A stretch of 64,000 nt of DNA from Jiangella asiatica (GCF_004349065.1 NZ_SMKZ01000024.1:1-64000); one strand, 5' to 3'. Counted from the first letter of the stretch, positions 15,797 to 25,683 are shown. Notes: generated by a model from the sequence alone, not told the origin. Translations and numbers: made by a program.

Positions 15797-16729
15797 ATGA
15801 GCATGAACGAGGGCACCGACCCGGCGGCAGCCGATCCGGAGTGGGCCGCGTGGATCGACGGGAGCCTGTGCTCGGGACGTGGGGCGGCCGTGCCGGTCTG
15901 GGACCGGGCCTTTCTCTACGGCGACGGCTGTTTCGAGGGCATGCGAGTCCGCGGCGGGCTTCTGTTCCGGCCGCAGGACCACCTTGCCCGTCTGCGCCGG
16001 TCCGCGGCCGCCCTCGGCGTCCAGCTCCAGTGGCGGCCCGACCAGCTGATCGCGGCCGTCGCGCAGGTCATGGCCGCGAACGAGCTCACCGACGCGCACG
16101 TCCGGGTGATCGTGTCCCGCGGCGCCAGCGCACCCGGCGGGCTCGACCCGCGGCCGGCGACGCGGCCCAGGGTCGTGGTCATCGCGTACCCGCTCCCGCT
16201 GCGAGAGCGCCCAGTGCGGGTCATGATCAGTTCCATCACGCGCAAGGCGCCCCGCTCGGTCGACGCTGGCATCAAGTCGCTGAACTCGCTCGACGCGATC
16301 CTCGCCAAGCAACAGGCGAACGCCGCCGGCATGGACGACGCCTTCATGCTGGACGGCGACGGGACCATCGCCGAGGCGACAACCACCAACGTCTTCGTCG
16401 TCCGCGACGGCCGCGTCGCGACACCGACAACGCGCGCCGCGCTGCCGGGAATCACCCGTCGCACCGTCATCGAGCTGCTGCGCGAGGCCGACGTCGAGAT
16501 CGTGGAGCGCGACGTCACCTGGGGAGAGCTCTACTGCGCCGACGAGTGCTTCCTGACCGGCACAGCCGCCGGCATCGTCCCGGTCTCCGCGGTGGACGGC
16601 CGCGAGCCGGCCGCGGCTCCTGGCCAGATCACGACCCTGGTGAGCGAGGCGTACGCGCGCACGGTCACCAGGGCCGACCTCACCATCGACCTGGCCCAGC
16701 AGCGCGCTGAACCGGCGGCAGCCGAGTAG
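15797..16729 (+). CDS. Class IV PLP-dependent aminotransferase (D-amino-acid/branched-chain type)
   Basis: A 310-residue fold-type IV aminotransferase, the family of IlvE, D-amino-acid transaminase and aminodeoxychorismate lyase. The opening VPVWDRAFLYGDGCFEGMRV is the family signature; the Schiff-base lysine is in DAGIKSLNSL, and the PLP phosphate/tail motif EATTTNVFVV and FLTGTAAGIVPV follow. GAGGAG lies 5 bases before ATG 15797. It converges on the S13 peptidase locus, with its last 50 bases overlapping the orphan signal-peptide remnant. L- versus D-stereospecificity cannot be decided from motifs, but the D-Ala peptidase next door makes D-amino acids worth testing. Confidence 0.9.
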   Translation: MSMNEGTDPAAADPEWAAWIDGSLCSGRGAAVPVWDRAFLYGDGCFEGMRVRGGLLFRPQDHLARLRRSAAALGVQLQWRPDQLIAAVAQVMAANELTDAHVRVIVSRGASAPGGLDPRPATRPRVVVIAYPLPLRERPVRVMISSITRKAPRSVDAGIKSLNSLDAILAKQQANAAGMDDAFMLDGDGTIAEATTTNVFVVRDGRVATPTTRAALPGITRRTVIELLREADVEIVERDVTWGELYCADECFLTGTAAGIVPVSAVDGREPAAAPGQITTLVSEAYARTVTRADLTIDLAQQRAEPAAAE

Positions 16730-16919
16730 ACCGCGCGACCGCCGAGAACGCGCCGCTGGCGTTGGCGGCTGTCGACAGCCGAGGAACGCCGGCTCGAACA
16801 GCGCCGCCGACCGCGTGCGGGGGTCCGGACACCGCCAGCACACCGGTCGCGGCCGACGGCGCGGCTCCCCGCATCCCCAGTACGGCCCGGCGGGCTACCG
16901 GCAATGGCCGACCGCTCAT
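16680..16919 (-). pseudogene. Orphan Tat-signal remnant downstream of the S13 peptidase
   Basis: A 79-residue frame starting ATG 16919, in ATGA overlap with the peptidase stop. Its start, VARRAVLGMRGAAPSAATGV, resembles the peptidase's own Tat signal (TRRTVLGMLGSAPLAASGL), after which the sequence becomes Ala/Arg-rich and unlike any domain. It looks like the 5' stub of a tandem paralogue whose body has been lost. The reading frame also runs 50 bases antisense into the aminotransferase gene. Confidence 0.45.
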
Positions 16920-18541
16920 GAGGCCGTCCTCTCGTAGATGACCGTTGCGATCTCTCCCAGCGCCTCCATCGCGACCGATTGCAGCTCCCGGCCTTCTTCT
17001 TCCGATGCGATCGGACGTTCGATGAACGACGCGAAGGCGATCCACTGTCCGTCCGGGTTCTCGATGAATCCACACAGTGCGCGGATGCCGACGGTTTCTC
17101 GTGTGCTACCGCCGGTCTTGGCGAAGACGTGGCCGGCGGCCGGCGAATCGACCCCTACATGGGTGAGGGTTCCCTCCTTGCCCAGGACGGGCAGTGCGCC
17201 GAGATACTCCGGCAGATAGGTCTGCCGCGACATGTGCGTGAGGAACTGGACGAAGAAGTCCGGGGAGTAGCGGCCCTCTTCCGTGCCCGGGGTTCTCGGA
17301 TCCAGACCTGCCTGCGTGAACAGGTCATCGCGCATCCGCTCGTACACCGGTTCCGGATTCTCCTGCTCGTGGCCGGCGACTGCGCCGACGACGTACGGCC
17401 AGTGAGCGGTGTGAATGTTGTTGCTCAGCTTGAGCATGGGCTTCACGGCCTCCGACAGCGGTGGCGACACCAGCTCGGCCAACTGGTTCGTCGGTTCGCC
17501 GTGCGCCGCCGTCAGCTTCTCCGGATGCACATTGCCCCGAGGATGTGGCTCGATGTGGATCGCCTTGTCCCGCAATGCTTCGGCAAAGGCCAGCTCTGCG
17601 AACCTGACCGGGTCGGGAAGCCAGTAGGGCAGCAAGGTGTGCGGATCGGTCAGGGAGATGTTGCCGGTGAGCCGTACCGTGTGGCTGCCGTCCGGATTCT
17701 CGACGTCGTCGACGAGCCGCAACGGCGCGCCGGATTCCTCTGAGATCGTTGTTGCTTCGTTGATGATGTCGACGTAGCCGAGTTGCGGTGTCACCTCCAG
17801 CACGGCTGGATCGTCGGGGTTGGTGCCTGGGCGCACCACGACGTCGATCACGTTGTCGTTGACCATCATCGGGGAGACCGGCACATCGGACGCGTTGCCG
17901 GTCGATGCCCGGCCTTCGCGGAAGAGCGAAGCGTCCACCAGTACGCTCCCTTCGACCCGCCGGACACCTGCCGCCGCCACCTGATCCGCGAGATCGCGCA
18001 GCGATTGCAGCGGATCGCCCGGCACGGGAAGGGCGTCGCCGCCATACGTGTGATCCGGAGCGACGAGCGACAGCGAGCCATCGGGCCGCACGCGTCCTCC
18101 CAGCAGAAGGTCACCGCCGGCCACCAGCAGCACATGTCCTCTGAGGACGCCACGCACGACAGGACCGGTGCGGTAGACCCTGGTGTGGAAACGATGGTCG
18201 ACGCCGAGCATCTGGTAGGCAGTCCCACCGATGAAGAGCTTCATCGCTGAGGCGGGGCGGCTCGGCGAGTCGGAGTTCAGCGCGAAAATGGGCTCGTGTG
18301 AGTCGATGGCCTGGTACTTCAAGGCCCATGTGGCGCCGTCCCACACGGGACGGTCGAGGATCTCCTGAATCCTGGCGTTCAGTTCCGGATCGCTCAGCGC
18401 CGATGGCGCCTGGCCCACGGTTGCCGCGTTTGCGGTCCGGGGCAGCGCCAGCAGGCCGCTCGCCGCCAGTGGAGCAGATCCCAGCATGCCCAGCACCGTT
18501 CGCCGGGTCGGTCCATCCACGCGCCGTAGCTGGTCGGCCAT
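16916..18541 (-). CDS. D-alanyl-D-alanine carboxypeptidase/endopeptidase, S13 (PBP4) family, Tat-exported
   Basis: A 541-residue penicillin-binding-protein-type peptidase, expected to act outside the membrane on peptidoglycan stem peptides or other D-Ala-D-Ala-containing substrates. A twin-arginine signal (TRRTVLG, cleavage near PRTANA) precedes the enzyme. The three active-site motifs of the serine DD-peptidases are visible: SxxK as SAMK in PASAMKLF (about 99), SxN as SNN in LKLSNNIHTAH, and KTG in FAKTGGSTRE. The S13 insert domain lies between the first two motifs. It belongs to a minus-strand group with aldehyde dehydrogenase and sulfatase genes, unusual company for a cell-wall enzyme and compatible with a catabolic role on D-peptides. 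Confidence 0.9.
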   Translation of the reverse strand: MADQLRRVDGPTRRTVLGMLGSAPLAASGLLALPRTANAATVGQAPSALSDPELNARIQEILDRPVWDGATWALKYQAIDSHEPIFALNSDSPSRPASAMKLFIGGTAYQMLGVDHRFHTRVYRTGPVVRGVLRGHVLLVAGGDLLLGGRVRPDGSLSLVAPDHTYGGDALPVPGDPLQSLRDLADQVAAAGVRRVEGSVLVDASLFREGRASTGNASDVPVSPMMVNDNVIDVVVRPGTNPDDPAVLEVTPQLGYVDIINEATTISEESGAPLRLVDDVENPDGSHTVRLTGNISLTDPHTLLPYWLPDPVRFAELAFAEALRDKAIHIEPHPRGNVHPEKLTAAHGEPTNQLAELVSPPLSEAVKPMLKLSNNIHTAHWPYVVGAVAGHEQENPEPVYERMRDDLFTQAGLDPRTPGTEEGRYSPDFFVQFLTHMSRQTYLPEYLGALPVLGKEGTLTHVGVDSPAAGHVFAKTGGSTRETVGIRALCGFIENPDGQWIAFASFIERPIASEEEGRELQSVAMEALGEIATVIYERTAS

Positions 18542-18569
18542 GACAGGCTCTCCTCACTGTCGACAAGGC

Positions 18570-20033
18570 TCAGAAGGGATAGCGGGGCGCGGCGCCCCGG
18601 ATCGTCACCCACTGCTGCTCGGTGAAGGCTTCGAGGTTCGCCTGGAGTGATCCGTGCCGTGACCCGTTCCCCGAGTCCGCCACGCCGCCGAACGGGGCCG
18701 TCGCTTCGTCATTGATGGTCTGATCGTTGATGTGCACCAGGCCGCTCGGGATCCTCTCGGCCAGCTCCATGGCTCTCATCAGGTCCTGCGTGAGGATGCC
18801 GAGGGAGAGCCCGTACTCGGTACCCGCGGCGAGCCGGGCGGCGTCGTCGAGGTCGCGGAACGGCACGACCGGCGCGACCGGACCGAAGATCTCCCGTGCG
18901 TAGGCGGGCGCGGTGGAGGGCACGCCGGCCAGCACCGTCGGCCGGTAGAACAGGCCGTCGTACTCCCCACCGGTCAGCAGCGCGGCGCCGGCCGCGACAC
19001 TGCTGGTGACCATGGAGTGGACGAGGTCGCGCTGGCCGGCGTCGATCAGCGGCCCGACGGTGACGCCGTCGTCCATCGGGTTGCCGACCGGCAGCTTCCG
19101 GGCGTGCTCGGCGAGCACCGCCGCGTAGTCGTCGGCGATGGACGCCTCGACGAGGTGGCGGCTGCTGGCCATGCAGATCTGCCCCGCGTGGTTGAAGGAG
19201 CCGAACGCACCGCACGACGCGGCATGCTCGAGGTCGACGTCGTCGAACACGACGAGCGCCGAGTTGCCGCCGAGCTCGAGGTGCACCCGCTTGAGCCGGT
19301 CCGCCGCGGCGCGCGCGATCGCCCTCCCGGCCGCGGTGGACCCGGTGAACGCGATGACCGGGATCGCGGGGTCGTCCACGACGGCGGCACCCACGTCCGC
19401 GCCGCCCGGGATGAGGTGCAGCAACCCCTCGGGCAGGCCGGCCTCCTCGAAGACCCTGGCGATCGCCACCCCGCCACACACCGCGGTGCGCGGGTCGGGT
19501 TTGAGCACGACGGCGTTGCCGACGGCCAGAGCCGGCGCCACGGCACGGATCGCCAGCACCATCGGCGCGTTGAACGGCGCTATGACCCCGACCACACCGA
19601 CGGGGAGCCGTCGGGTGAGGGACAGCCGGGGCTGGCTGGACCGGATCAGCTCGCCGTACGGGAGGGCCGCCAGCGCGGCCGCCTGCCAGCACTCCTCAGC
19701 CGCGCCGGCCAGCGTCTGGTGGCTCGCGAAAGCGCTCGACGCCCCCGCCTCCCGCACGATCCACCGCGCGATCTCCTCGTGGTGTTCGGCGAAGAGCTCG
19801 CCCGCACGGCGCAGCACGGCCGCGCGGCGGTCGTAGGTCAGCCCCGCCCAGCTCCGCTGCGCCTCGGCGGCCACCCGCGCGGCGGTCCGGACGTCGGGCG
19901 CCGACCCCGCGCCGACCCGGGCCAGCGCCAGCCCGGTGGCCGGCTCGACCGTGTCATACGACCCGCCGCCGCCTGGCGTCCACGTGCCGTCGAAGATCTG
20001 GCCGCTCCAGGTCCGTGGTTCGAGAAGACTCAT
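18570..20033 (-). CDS. NAD(P)-dependent aldehyde dehydrogenase
   Basis: A 487-residue aldehyde dehydrogenase superfamily enzyme that oxidises aldehydes to acids in the cytosol. The general-base Glu is in VHLELGGNSALVVF and the nucleophilic Cys in HAGQICMASSRH; the NAD(P)-binding GVIAPFNAPMVLA and the C-terminal PFGGVADSGNGSRHG are also seen. The N-terminus (SYDTVEPATG) and GGNSALVVFDD resemble benzaldehyde/vanillin dehydrogenases. It lies 28 bases from the S13 peptidase gene and 22 bases from the sulfatase, all on the minus strand, so the three probably form one operon. Substrate unknown; aromatic aldehydes are suggested by the resemblance. Confidence 0.92.
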   Translation of the reverse strand: MSLLEPRTWSGQIFDGTWTPGGGGSYDTVEPATGLALARVGAGSAPDVRTAARVAAEAQRSWAGLTYDRRAAVLRRAGELFAEHHEEIARWIVREAGASSAFASHQTLAGAAEECWQAAALAALPYGELIRSSQPRLSLTRRLPVGVVGVIAPFNAPMVLAIRAVAPALAVGNAVVLKPDPRTAVCGGVAIARVFEEAGLPEGLLHLIPGGADVGAAVVDDPAIPVIAFTGSTAAGRAIARAAADRLKRVHLELGGNSALVVFDDVDLEHAASCGAFGSFNHAGQICMASSRHLVEASIADDYAAVLAEHARKLPVGNPMDDGVTVGPLIDAGQRDLVHSMVTSSVAAGAALLTGGEYDGLFYRPTVLAGVPSTAPAYAREIFGPVAPVVPFRDLDDAARLAAGTEYGLSLGILTQDLMRAMELAERIPSGLVHINDQTINDEATAPFGGVADSGNGSRHGSLQANLEAFTEQQWVTIRGAAPRYPF

Positions 20034-20055
20034 CGTGACCCTCCAGCCGAGCCGG

Positions 20056-21576
20056 TCAGACGCGCGGTGACGGTGTCGTGCCGGGTAGGTGGTCGTCGCC
20101 TACCTCGGCGTCGACCAGCGCGGCGACCTGCTTCTCGAGTCGGAGCAGCTCGTCGCGGTGGTTCTCGTCGTGCGCCAAGTTGCGCACCTCGTCGGGGTCG
20201 GACGCGGTGTCGTAGAGCTCCAGGTCGCTGCCTGTCCGCAGGGCGTCCCAGCCGTCGGCCCGGAGCGGGTCGTCGGCGCCGAAGTACCGCGCGTACTTCC
20301 AGCGACCGTCGAACACGCCGCGCAGGTTGCGTCGCTGTGCCGAGCCGGCGAACCCGGTGTCCCGGCCGCCGAGCGCCGGCGTGGGCCGGGACATGTTGAA
20401 CAGCACGCCGGTGTCGTCGCGGCCAGTGCGTGCCGCGTCGCCGGCCACGACGGGGCTGAGGTCGTGGCCGGTGAGCTGCTGGTACCGGTCGGTTCGCTCG
20501 CCCTCGGCCACGCCGGCGAAGGAGAGGATCGTGGGGACCAGGTCGACGGTCGAGGACAGTGCCTCGGCCGTCGACCCGCCGTCGACGTCCGGGTGGCAGA
20601 TGACCAGGGGCACGTTGACCACTTCGCGGTAGACGCTCGTGGGTTTCTCGCGCAGCCCGTGCGCGCCGGCGGCCTCGCCGTGGTCGGTGCTGTAGACGAC
20701 GAGCGTGTCGCGGTCGTGGCCGGCCTCGACGAACGCGTCGAGCACGGTCTTGACGTGCTGGTCCAGGTCGCGCAGGCAGTTGTAGTAGTAGTCGCGGTAG
20801 CGCCGCCACGCGTCCACGTCGTCGTGCGGGATCTCACCCAGACCGGCCGCCACCGCGGCGCTCAGGTCGGCCTGGATCGCGGGCTTGCGGGCGAGGTCGT
20901 CGTCGAAGCTCGCGGGGAGGTCGACGTCCCAGGTTCGCTGGTAGATCGCCGACCTGGGCGCGGGCTGCCGCGGCGTCGGTGCCGTCGCCGGCGGCTCGTT
21001 CATCCGGCCGGTGGCGTCGAAGTACATGATGTCGTGCGGGTTGACGAAGTTGACCGCCAGGAACCATGGCCGGTCGGCCGGCTTGCCGCCGCTCCCGCCG
21101 AGCAGCCAGTTGGCCGCCTCGGACGCCACGGCGGGGTCCTGCCGGAAACCCTCCCAGGCCACCCCGACCGGGTCGCCGCCGGAGTTGAACTCGGAGAAGC
21201 CGAATTCCTCCAACGCGTGCACCGTCGACGCCGCGAAGGGCGTCGGCGGGTCGATCACACTGACGTGCCACTTGCCCTTGTACGCCGTGTGGTAGCCCTG
21301 GTCGCGCAGCATGCGCCCGACGGTCGCCACCTCGGGCGACATGCTGATCCCGCGGGCTCGGCTCGGGTTGCCGTACACCTTTGTGTGCTGTGTGTGCTGC
21401 CCGGTGTAGATGGTCGATCGCGACGGGCCGCACGGGAGGGTCACCACATGGTGGTTGGTGAAGGCGGTGCCGTTGGTCAGCAGCCACCCCAGGCCCGGCC
21501 TGGTCAGCCCGGGCGGCAGGATCGACCAGTGCTGCTCCTGGTCGCTCATGATGAACAGGACGTTCGGTCGCTTCAC
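20056..21576 (-). CDS. Sulfatase (type I, formylglycine-dependent)
   Basis: A 506-residue sulfatase of the alkaline-phosphatase superfamily that hydrolyses sulfate esters. The formylglycine motif C-x-P-S-R appears as LPCGPSRSTIYTGQH with Cys49; an FGE-type activase must convert it. The metal region SDQEQH at 11-16 has Ser in place of the first Asp of the common DDQ, and TDHGEAAGAHGLREKPT is the second metal-site block. No signal peptide is visible, so it may act inside the cell after uptake of a sulfated compound. Adjacent to a binding lipoprotein and an aldehyde dehydrogenase. Whether it cleaves alkyl, aryl or choline sulfates cannot be told. Confidence 0.9.
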   Translation of the reverse strand: MKRPNVLFIMSDQEQHWSILPPGLTRPGLGWLLTNGTAFTNHHVVTLPCGPSRSTIYTGQHTQHTKVYGNPSRARGISMSPEVATVGRMLRDQGYHTAYKGKWHVSVIDPPTPFAASTVHALEEFGFSEFNSGGDPVGVAWEGFRQDPAVASEAANWLLGGSGGKPADRPWFLAVNFVNPHDIMYFDATGRMNEPPATAPTPRQPAPRSAIYQRTWDVDLPASFDDDLARKPAIQADLSAAVAAGLGEIPHDDVDAWRRYRDYYYNCLRDLDQHVKTVLDAFVEAGHDRDTLVVYSTDHGEAAGAHGLREKPTSVYREVVNVPLVICHPDVDGGSTAEALSSTVDLVPTILSFAGVAEGERTDRYQQLTGHDLSPVVAGDAARTGRDDTGVLFNMSRPTPALGGRDTGFAGSAQRRNLRGVFDGRWKYARYFGADDPLRADGWDALRTGSDLELYDTASDPDEVRNLAHDENHRDELLRLEKQVAALVDAEVGDDHLPGTTPSPRV

Positions 21577-21628
21577 GGGATCTCCCAGGGGACGACGGGG
21601 CCGACGGCGGGGCCGGCGACGGCCGGGG

Positions 21629-23461
21629 TCATTCTTCGAAGTACCAGTTCTCCGGCTCCAGCCGACCGTGCAGGTTCATCGGCGAGGCGCCGCGCAGGTC
21701 GCTGTCGACGGCGTTGATGATGCCCACCGTTGCGGGGATCCAGATGTACGGAACCTGCTCGGTGAGGTGGTCTGCGTAGGCGTGGAGGCTCGCCAGCTCG
21801 GGCGAGGTGGTCGAGGTCTGGATGAGCTGGTCCGTGGCCGGGTCGTCCCACCCACCCACGTTGCTCGCGGCGGAGCTGGCGTAGGACTGCTCGCCGGTCG
21901 GGTAGGCCTGCGGCGGCGCCTGGCCGCCGAGGAAGAACGCGCCCCAGCTGGTGCACTCCGCGACGTCGTCGATGCAGGCCGTGCTCTTGCCCAGCCAGGT
22001 CTGATAGGTCTCGCCGGCGACGTCCAGGACGATGCCGGCCTGGGCGGCGTCGGAGCGCCACTGCTCCATGATCACCTCGGCTGAGGGATCACGGCCGGTC
22101 GCGAACGTGACGGGGATGACGAGCTCGTGGCCGGCCGCGATACCCGCACCGCAGTTCTCCGGGCCGGTTCCCGGCGACGTGCACACGGCCGGCCCGTTGT
22201 CCGGAATCGACCAGCCGTGCGACGTCAGGTAGTCGCGGGCGTTCTCGATGGAGAAGGGATACGGCGGGTCCTGCTGAGCGGGAGAGATGAACTCCGTGTC
22301 CGGCCGCAGCGGGATGGGCCCGACGACGGGAACGCCGTAGCCGTTGAGCGCCTTGTCGATGATCAGCTCCTGGTTGACGACCGACGTCAGCGCCTGCCTG
22401 ATGTAGAGCTGGTCGAACAGCGGGGCCAGCTCGGGGTTGCGGTAGTTCAGTGAGACATAGGCGATCCGCGGGATCTCCTCCACCATGAGCTCGTAGTTCG
22501 GTGCGAGTGTCTGGCTGCTAGGCTGGCCGTCGCCGTCCGCGGGCGGCGCGTAGGTGGTCGGCACCTCACCGATCGTGAGGTCGCTGCCGGCACGCAGGGC
22601 CGTCAGGATCGCCGACGCCGAGGTGTACGGCACCATCCTCAGCTCGCTGAGCGAGGCCTTGACGGGGCCGGAGTAGCTCTCGTTCGGCACCATCGTGATG
22701 TGCCCGTCCGGCGAGAAGCTGGACAGCTTCCACGGTCCGCTCACCACCTGCCACAGCGGGTTGGTCGCGTACGTCGACAGGTCCTTGGCCTGGCCGTCGA
22801 GATACTCGTACACCGCGGGGCACGACTGTTCCTGCGCCGCCAGGTCCCCCGACGAGCATTGGCCGGGCTGGTCCCCGGCGACGAGGTCCCACGCCGTGGG
22901 CAGCGGGATGATCTGGGTGAGCTGGTCGTTGAGGAACCAGTCCGGTGAGTACGACTGCGTGAGCTCGAGGGTCACGGTGTTGGCATCCTCGTCATAGCTG
23001 ACCGAAGCGACGTTGTCCGGGAAATAGCCGGGGGTGTACCCGAAGTACTTGTTCTTCTGGGTGATCGCCAGGCCCATCCAGAAGGCCACGTTGGCCGGAC
23101 CGAGCGTGGTGCCGTCGGAGAACTCATACGACGACTTCAACGGGATCGTCACCGTGCGATTGTCATTGGACCAGATCGGCGGATCGGCGAGCGACTTCTC
23201 GAAGTCGACCGTCGGATCATCACCGTCGCCGGTCCAATACAGCGGCCGCCACATCAGCACTTGAAAACGATTGATGTTCGCGGCCAACTGCAGCTGATTG
23301 AACGGGAAGATGTAATTCGGCAGCCCGGTCGTGTACACGGGAATGGTGGCGACGTTCTGGTCGCGAGCCGGCGACGACGTCTCCGTGCAACCCGCGCCGA
23401 TTGCTGCCGCGGTCAGCGCCGTAGCCAGTGCGACAAAGCGCCGTGCCCACCTGGCTCGCAT
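21629..23461 (-). CDS. ABC transporter solute-binding lipoprotein, family 5 (Opp/Dpp type)
   Basis: A 610-residue extracellular binding protein of the peptide/nickel/opine family. A lipoprotein signal ends in the lipobox IGAGC (Cys at about 25), and the mature part has the family-5 strings FPFNQLQLAANIN, WSNDNRTVTIPLK, IYQALTSVVNQELIIDK-like helix and LDVAGETYQTW. ATG 23461 is preceded by GGGAGA at the usual spacing. There is no permease on this strand, but unpaired Opp-type permeases and ATPases lie in the divergent operon at 28308-32302, which makes this its probable partner. The ligand is unknown: peptides, glycosides or other organic compounds. Confidence 0.9.
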   Translation of the reverse strand: MRARWARRFVALATALTAAAIGAGCTETSSPARDQNVATIPVYTTGLPNYIFPFNQLQLAANINRFQVLMWRPLYWTGDGDDPTVDFEKSLADPPIWSNDNRTVTIPLKSSYEFSDGTTLGPANVAFWMGLAITQKNKYFGYTPGYFPDNVASVSYDEDANTVTLELTQSYSPDWFLNDQLTQIIPLPTAWDLVAGDQPGQCSSGDLAAQEQSCPAVYEYLDGQAKDLSTYATNPLWQVVSGPWKLSSFSPDGHITMVPNESYSGPVKASLSELRMVPYTSASAILTALRAGSDLTIGEVPTTYAPPADGDGQPSSQTLAPNYELMVEEIPRIAYVSLNYRNPELAPLFDQLYIRQALTSVVNQELIIDKALNGYGVPVVGPIPLRPDTEFISPAQQDPPYPFSIENARDYLTSHGWSIPDNGPAVCTSPGTGPENCGAGIAAGHELVIPVTFATGRDPSAEVIMEQWRSDAAQAGIVLDVAGETYQTWLGKSTACIDDVAECTSWGAFFLGGQAPPQAYPTGEQSYASSAASNVGGWDDPATDQLIQTSTTSPELASLHAYADHLTEQVPYIWIPATVGIINAVDSDLRGASPMNLHGRLEPENWYFEE

Positions 23462-23647
23462 CGCTGTTCTCCCTTGTCCAAGGCATTCAGTCGCTGGGCG
23501 AAAGGCACTCCCACCGAGGCCCGATCGTTGACACCAACAATGGCATCGGTGAACAACCGCCACATCGTGTCGTCAGCACAATCGGCCGGCATTGGCTCGG
23601 TGCATCGGCCCAGCCGCCGCGGACGCCGTCACCACCAGACGGTGCGC

Positions 23648-25267
23648 TCACGCCGAGAGGTTCGACGCCGCCGTCAACTGCATGAGGACGGCCAACCGCG
23701 TCCTGGAGTCGTTGAGGTCGATGCCGCTCACCTCGTGAATCCGCTTGAGGCGGTAGCGGAACGTGTTCGGATGCACGTTGACCGCGCCCGCGGCCGCTTT
23801 CACGTCACCGAAGGCCTCCAGGTATGCGCGCAGCGACACCGTGAGGTCGGTCCCGTTCGACGCGTCGTAGGTCATCAGCCTGGCGATCGGCCCGCGCGCG
23901 TGGTCCGCCTCGCCGGCGAGCACGTCGCTCAGCTGATCGAGCACGGTCTCCAGGTAGACGTCCTCGAAACAGGCCACGGCGGCCTTGTTCCCGGCCCGCA
24001 ACACCCGCACCGTGCGTTCGGCCTCGGTCCTGGCCTTGCCCAGACCCGGCAACGACGGCGCCAGGCCCCCGATGCCGATGACGACACGGTCGCGGGTGCC
24101 CAGGCGGGAGACGAAATCGGACGTGATGGACTGCATGTGGCGCAGGACGTCCTCGCGCGCCTTGCGCGCGGCCACCGAGATGACGGCGTAGACGAACCGC
24201 CCCACTATGGCCACGGCCGACTGGGCCCGGATGGCGGCCAGGTGCAGGGCGAGGGCATCGGCCAGCCGCTGGCCGGCCGATTCGAACTCCGCGCCCGGCG
24301 CGCACAGCGGCTGACCGGCCAGAACGCACAAGGGCCCGTCCCGTAGACCGAGACGACTGGCCGCCTCGGCCGCCCCCACGCCACCGGCCAGGACCGATCC
24401 GAGCAGCTCCGCGCTGAGCTGTCGGTCGAAGTCCATGGTGTTGCGCTGGCGCAGCATGTGCAGCGCGGCCAGCTCGGCCGCATCGGCGAGCGCGCGCAAG
24501 CGGTGCTCGGGCAGCGGTTCGCGGACGACCACCCACAAGGCACCGAGCACCTCCGAGCCGGCACGGACGGCTACGGCTACCCGCGGCAGCATGCCCGGCC
24601 CTATTGCTGGTACGTAAATCGGCTCATGGCTGCTGTACAGGTCGCGGAAGACCCCTCGCTCCTCGAGGATCTGGATCGGGCCCTTGGGCATCTGCCGCCC
24701 GAGGATCGTCTCAACCCTGCCCCTGTCGGCCTCGTCCTGCCGCCCGGAGAAGGCGAGCACCCGCGACGCCCGGTCTTCCACCGTGACCGGGGCGTCCACC
24801 AGTGCGCTGACCGCGTTCGCGAACGCGAACAGATCACCGACCGGACTGTCGCCGAAATGTCGGCCTTCGATGACGGTCCACCGGTCGAGCAGCGTCTGCA
24901 GGAGCACCGCCACCTGGAACCAGGACGCGGTCCCGTTCAGCCCGAGCAACGACACGTCGTGTGCACGGACCGATTCCCTGATCGCCGTGCCGATCTGGGC
25001 GGGTGTCTTGATGACCAGAGCCGCGGCGCGAGCCGCCCCCAGCTTGCGGATCAGGTCGATGATCTCGACTTCGCTGTTCAGCCCGACACCGAGCACCAGC
25101 TCCCCGGGCCAGATCATGAGCTCGTCGCGCGGATCGAAGATCGTGACCCCCGTGACCTCTGCCGCGAGTGCCTCGGAGCCCTCGATGACCTCGAGCAGGG
25201 TCCCGCCCAGGTCGTCCACCAGCCGTTGCAGCCGGACCCGCGCCATCTTCTTCTCGGTATCTGCCAT
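23648..25267 (-). CDS. PucR/CdaR-family transcriptional regulator
   Basis: A 539-residue activator-type regulator. An N-terminal PucR domain (about 1-125; LVDDLGGTLLEVIEG, IWPGELVLGVGL) is followed by a GAF-like middle (FANAVSALVDAPVTVEDR) and a C-terminal HTH_30 domain with NVHPNTFRYRLKRIHEVSG, the standard recognition helix of this family. PucR and its relatives control purine and other nitrogen-compound catabolism, responding to a pathway metabolite. It sits between the binding protein and the divergent amino-acid/oligopeptide importer, a place that fits control of both arms. ATG 25267; in-frame codons upstream run into the importer's control region. Confidence 0.9.
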   Translation of the reverse strand: MADTEKKMARVRLQRLVDDLGGTLLEVIEGSEALAAEVTGVTIFDPRDELMIWPGELVLGVGLNSEVEIIDLIRKLGAARAAALVIKTPAQIGTAIRESVRAHDVSLLGLNGTASWFQVAVLLQTLLDRWTVIEGRHFGDSPVGDLFAFANAVSALVDAPVTVEDRASRVLAFSGRQDEADRGRVETILGRQMPKGPIQILEERGVFRDLYSSHEPIYVPAIGPGMLPRVAVAVRAGSEVLGALWVVVREPLPEHRLRALADAAELAALHMLRQRNTMDFDRQLSAELLGSVLAGGVGAAEAASRLGLRDGPLCVLAGQPLCAPGAEFESAGQRLADALALHLAAIRAQSAVAIVGRFVYAVISVAARKAREDVLRHMQSITSDFVSRLGTRDRVVIGIGGLAPSLPGLGKARTEAERTVRVLRAGNKAAVACFEDVYLETVLDQLSDVLAGEADHARGPIARLMTYDASNGTDLTVSLRAYLEAFGDVKAAAGAVNVHPNTFRYRLKRIHEVSGIDLNDSRTRLAVLMQLTAASNLSA

Positions 25268-25683
25268 GAACACGCCTGGCCAAGTAGTCGGGATGGGAGA
25301 CGCGCGGCCCGCCGCTGCGGTCGTCCTCCCGCACAATACCGTCGCGGGCAGCGCGATCATCTGGCAATCGGCCCAACGCAGCCTCGCCTGTTCGTGCGAT
25401 CGACCAACAGCGTGGCCTGACCTTGGCCTCCTCCCCACCGGGCCACCAGTCAGCTCGTGCATCCACACATAGCCCGATCTGGTCGGAAGGCGGATCATAG
25501 TTCGACATTCCTGAACGTGCCGGTTCGCGCGGACCGGATGGCCGATGTCACGCCGACACGCTGGCGCGGCGATGCCCCACCTGCTGCTCCCTGTGTTGAA
25601 GCACGTTCGACACGATCCCCGAACCTTCGCCTGTCCCGGCGGCGCTCCGCTCTCTCGTCGATTGATCATCGGAAGGACTGAAG
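25268..25683. promoter_or_regulatory. Divergent control region between PucR and importer operons
   Basis: 416 bases without a supported gene separate the two divergent transcription units. No convincing consensus promoter was found on either strand by eye. A GGAAGGA ribosome site lies at about 25672-25678 for the plus-strand gene. This is the natural place for a PucR-type binding site; no perfect dyad stands out. Confidence 0.5.

Noticed and set aside
18732-21717. Long plus-strand frames opposite the aldehyde dehydrogenase and sulfatase
   Set aside because: Composition-driven frames (Arg/Gly/Val-rich); the minus-strand genes have intact active sites over the same DNA.
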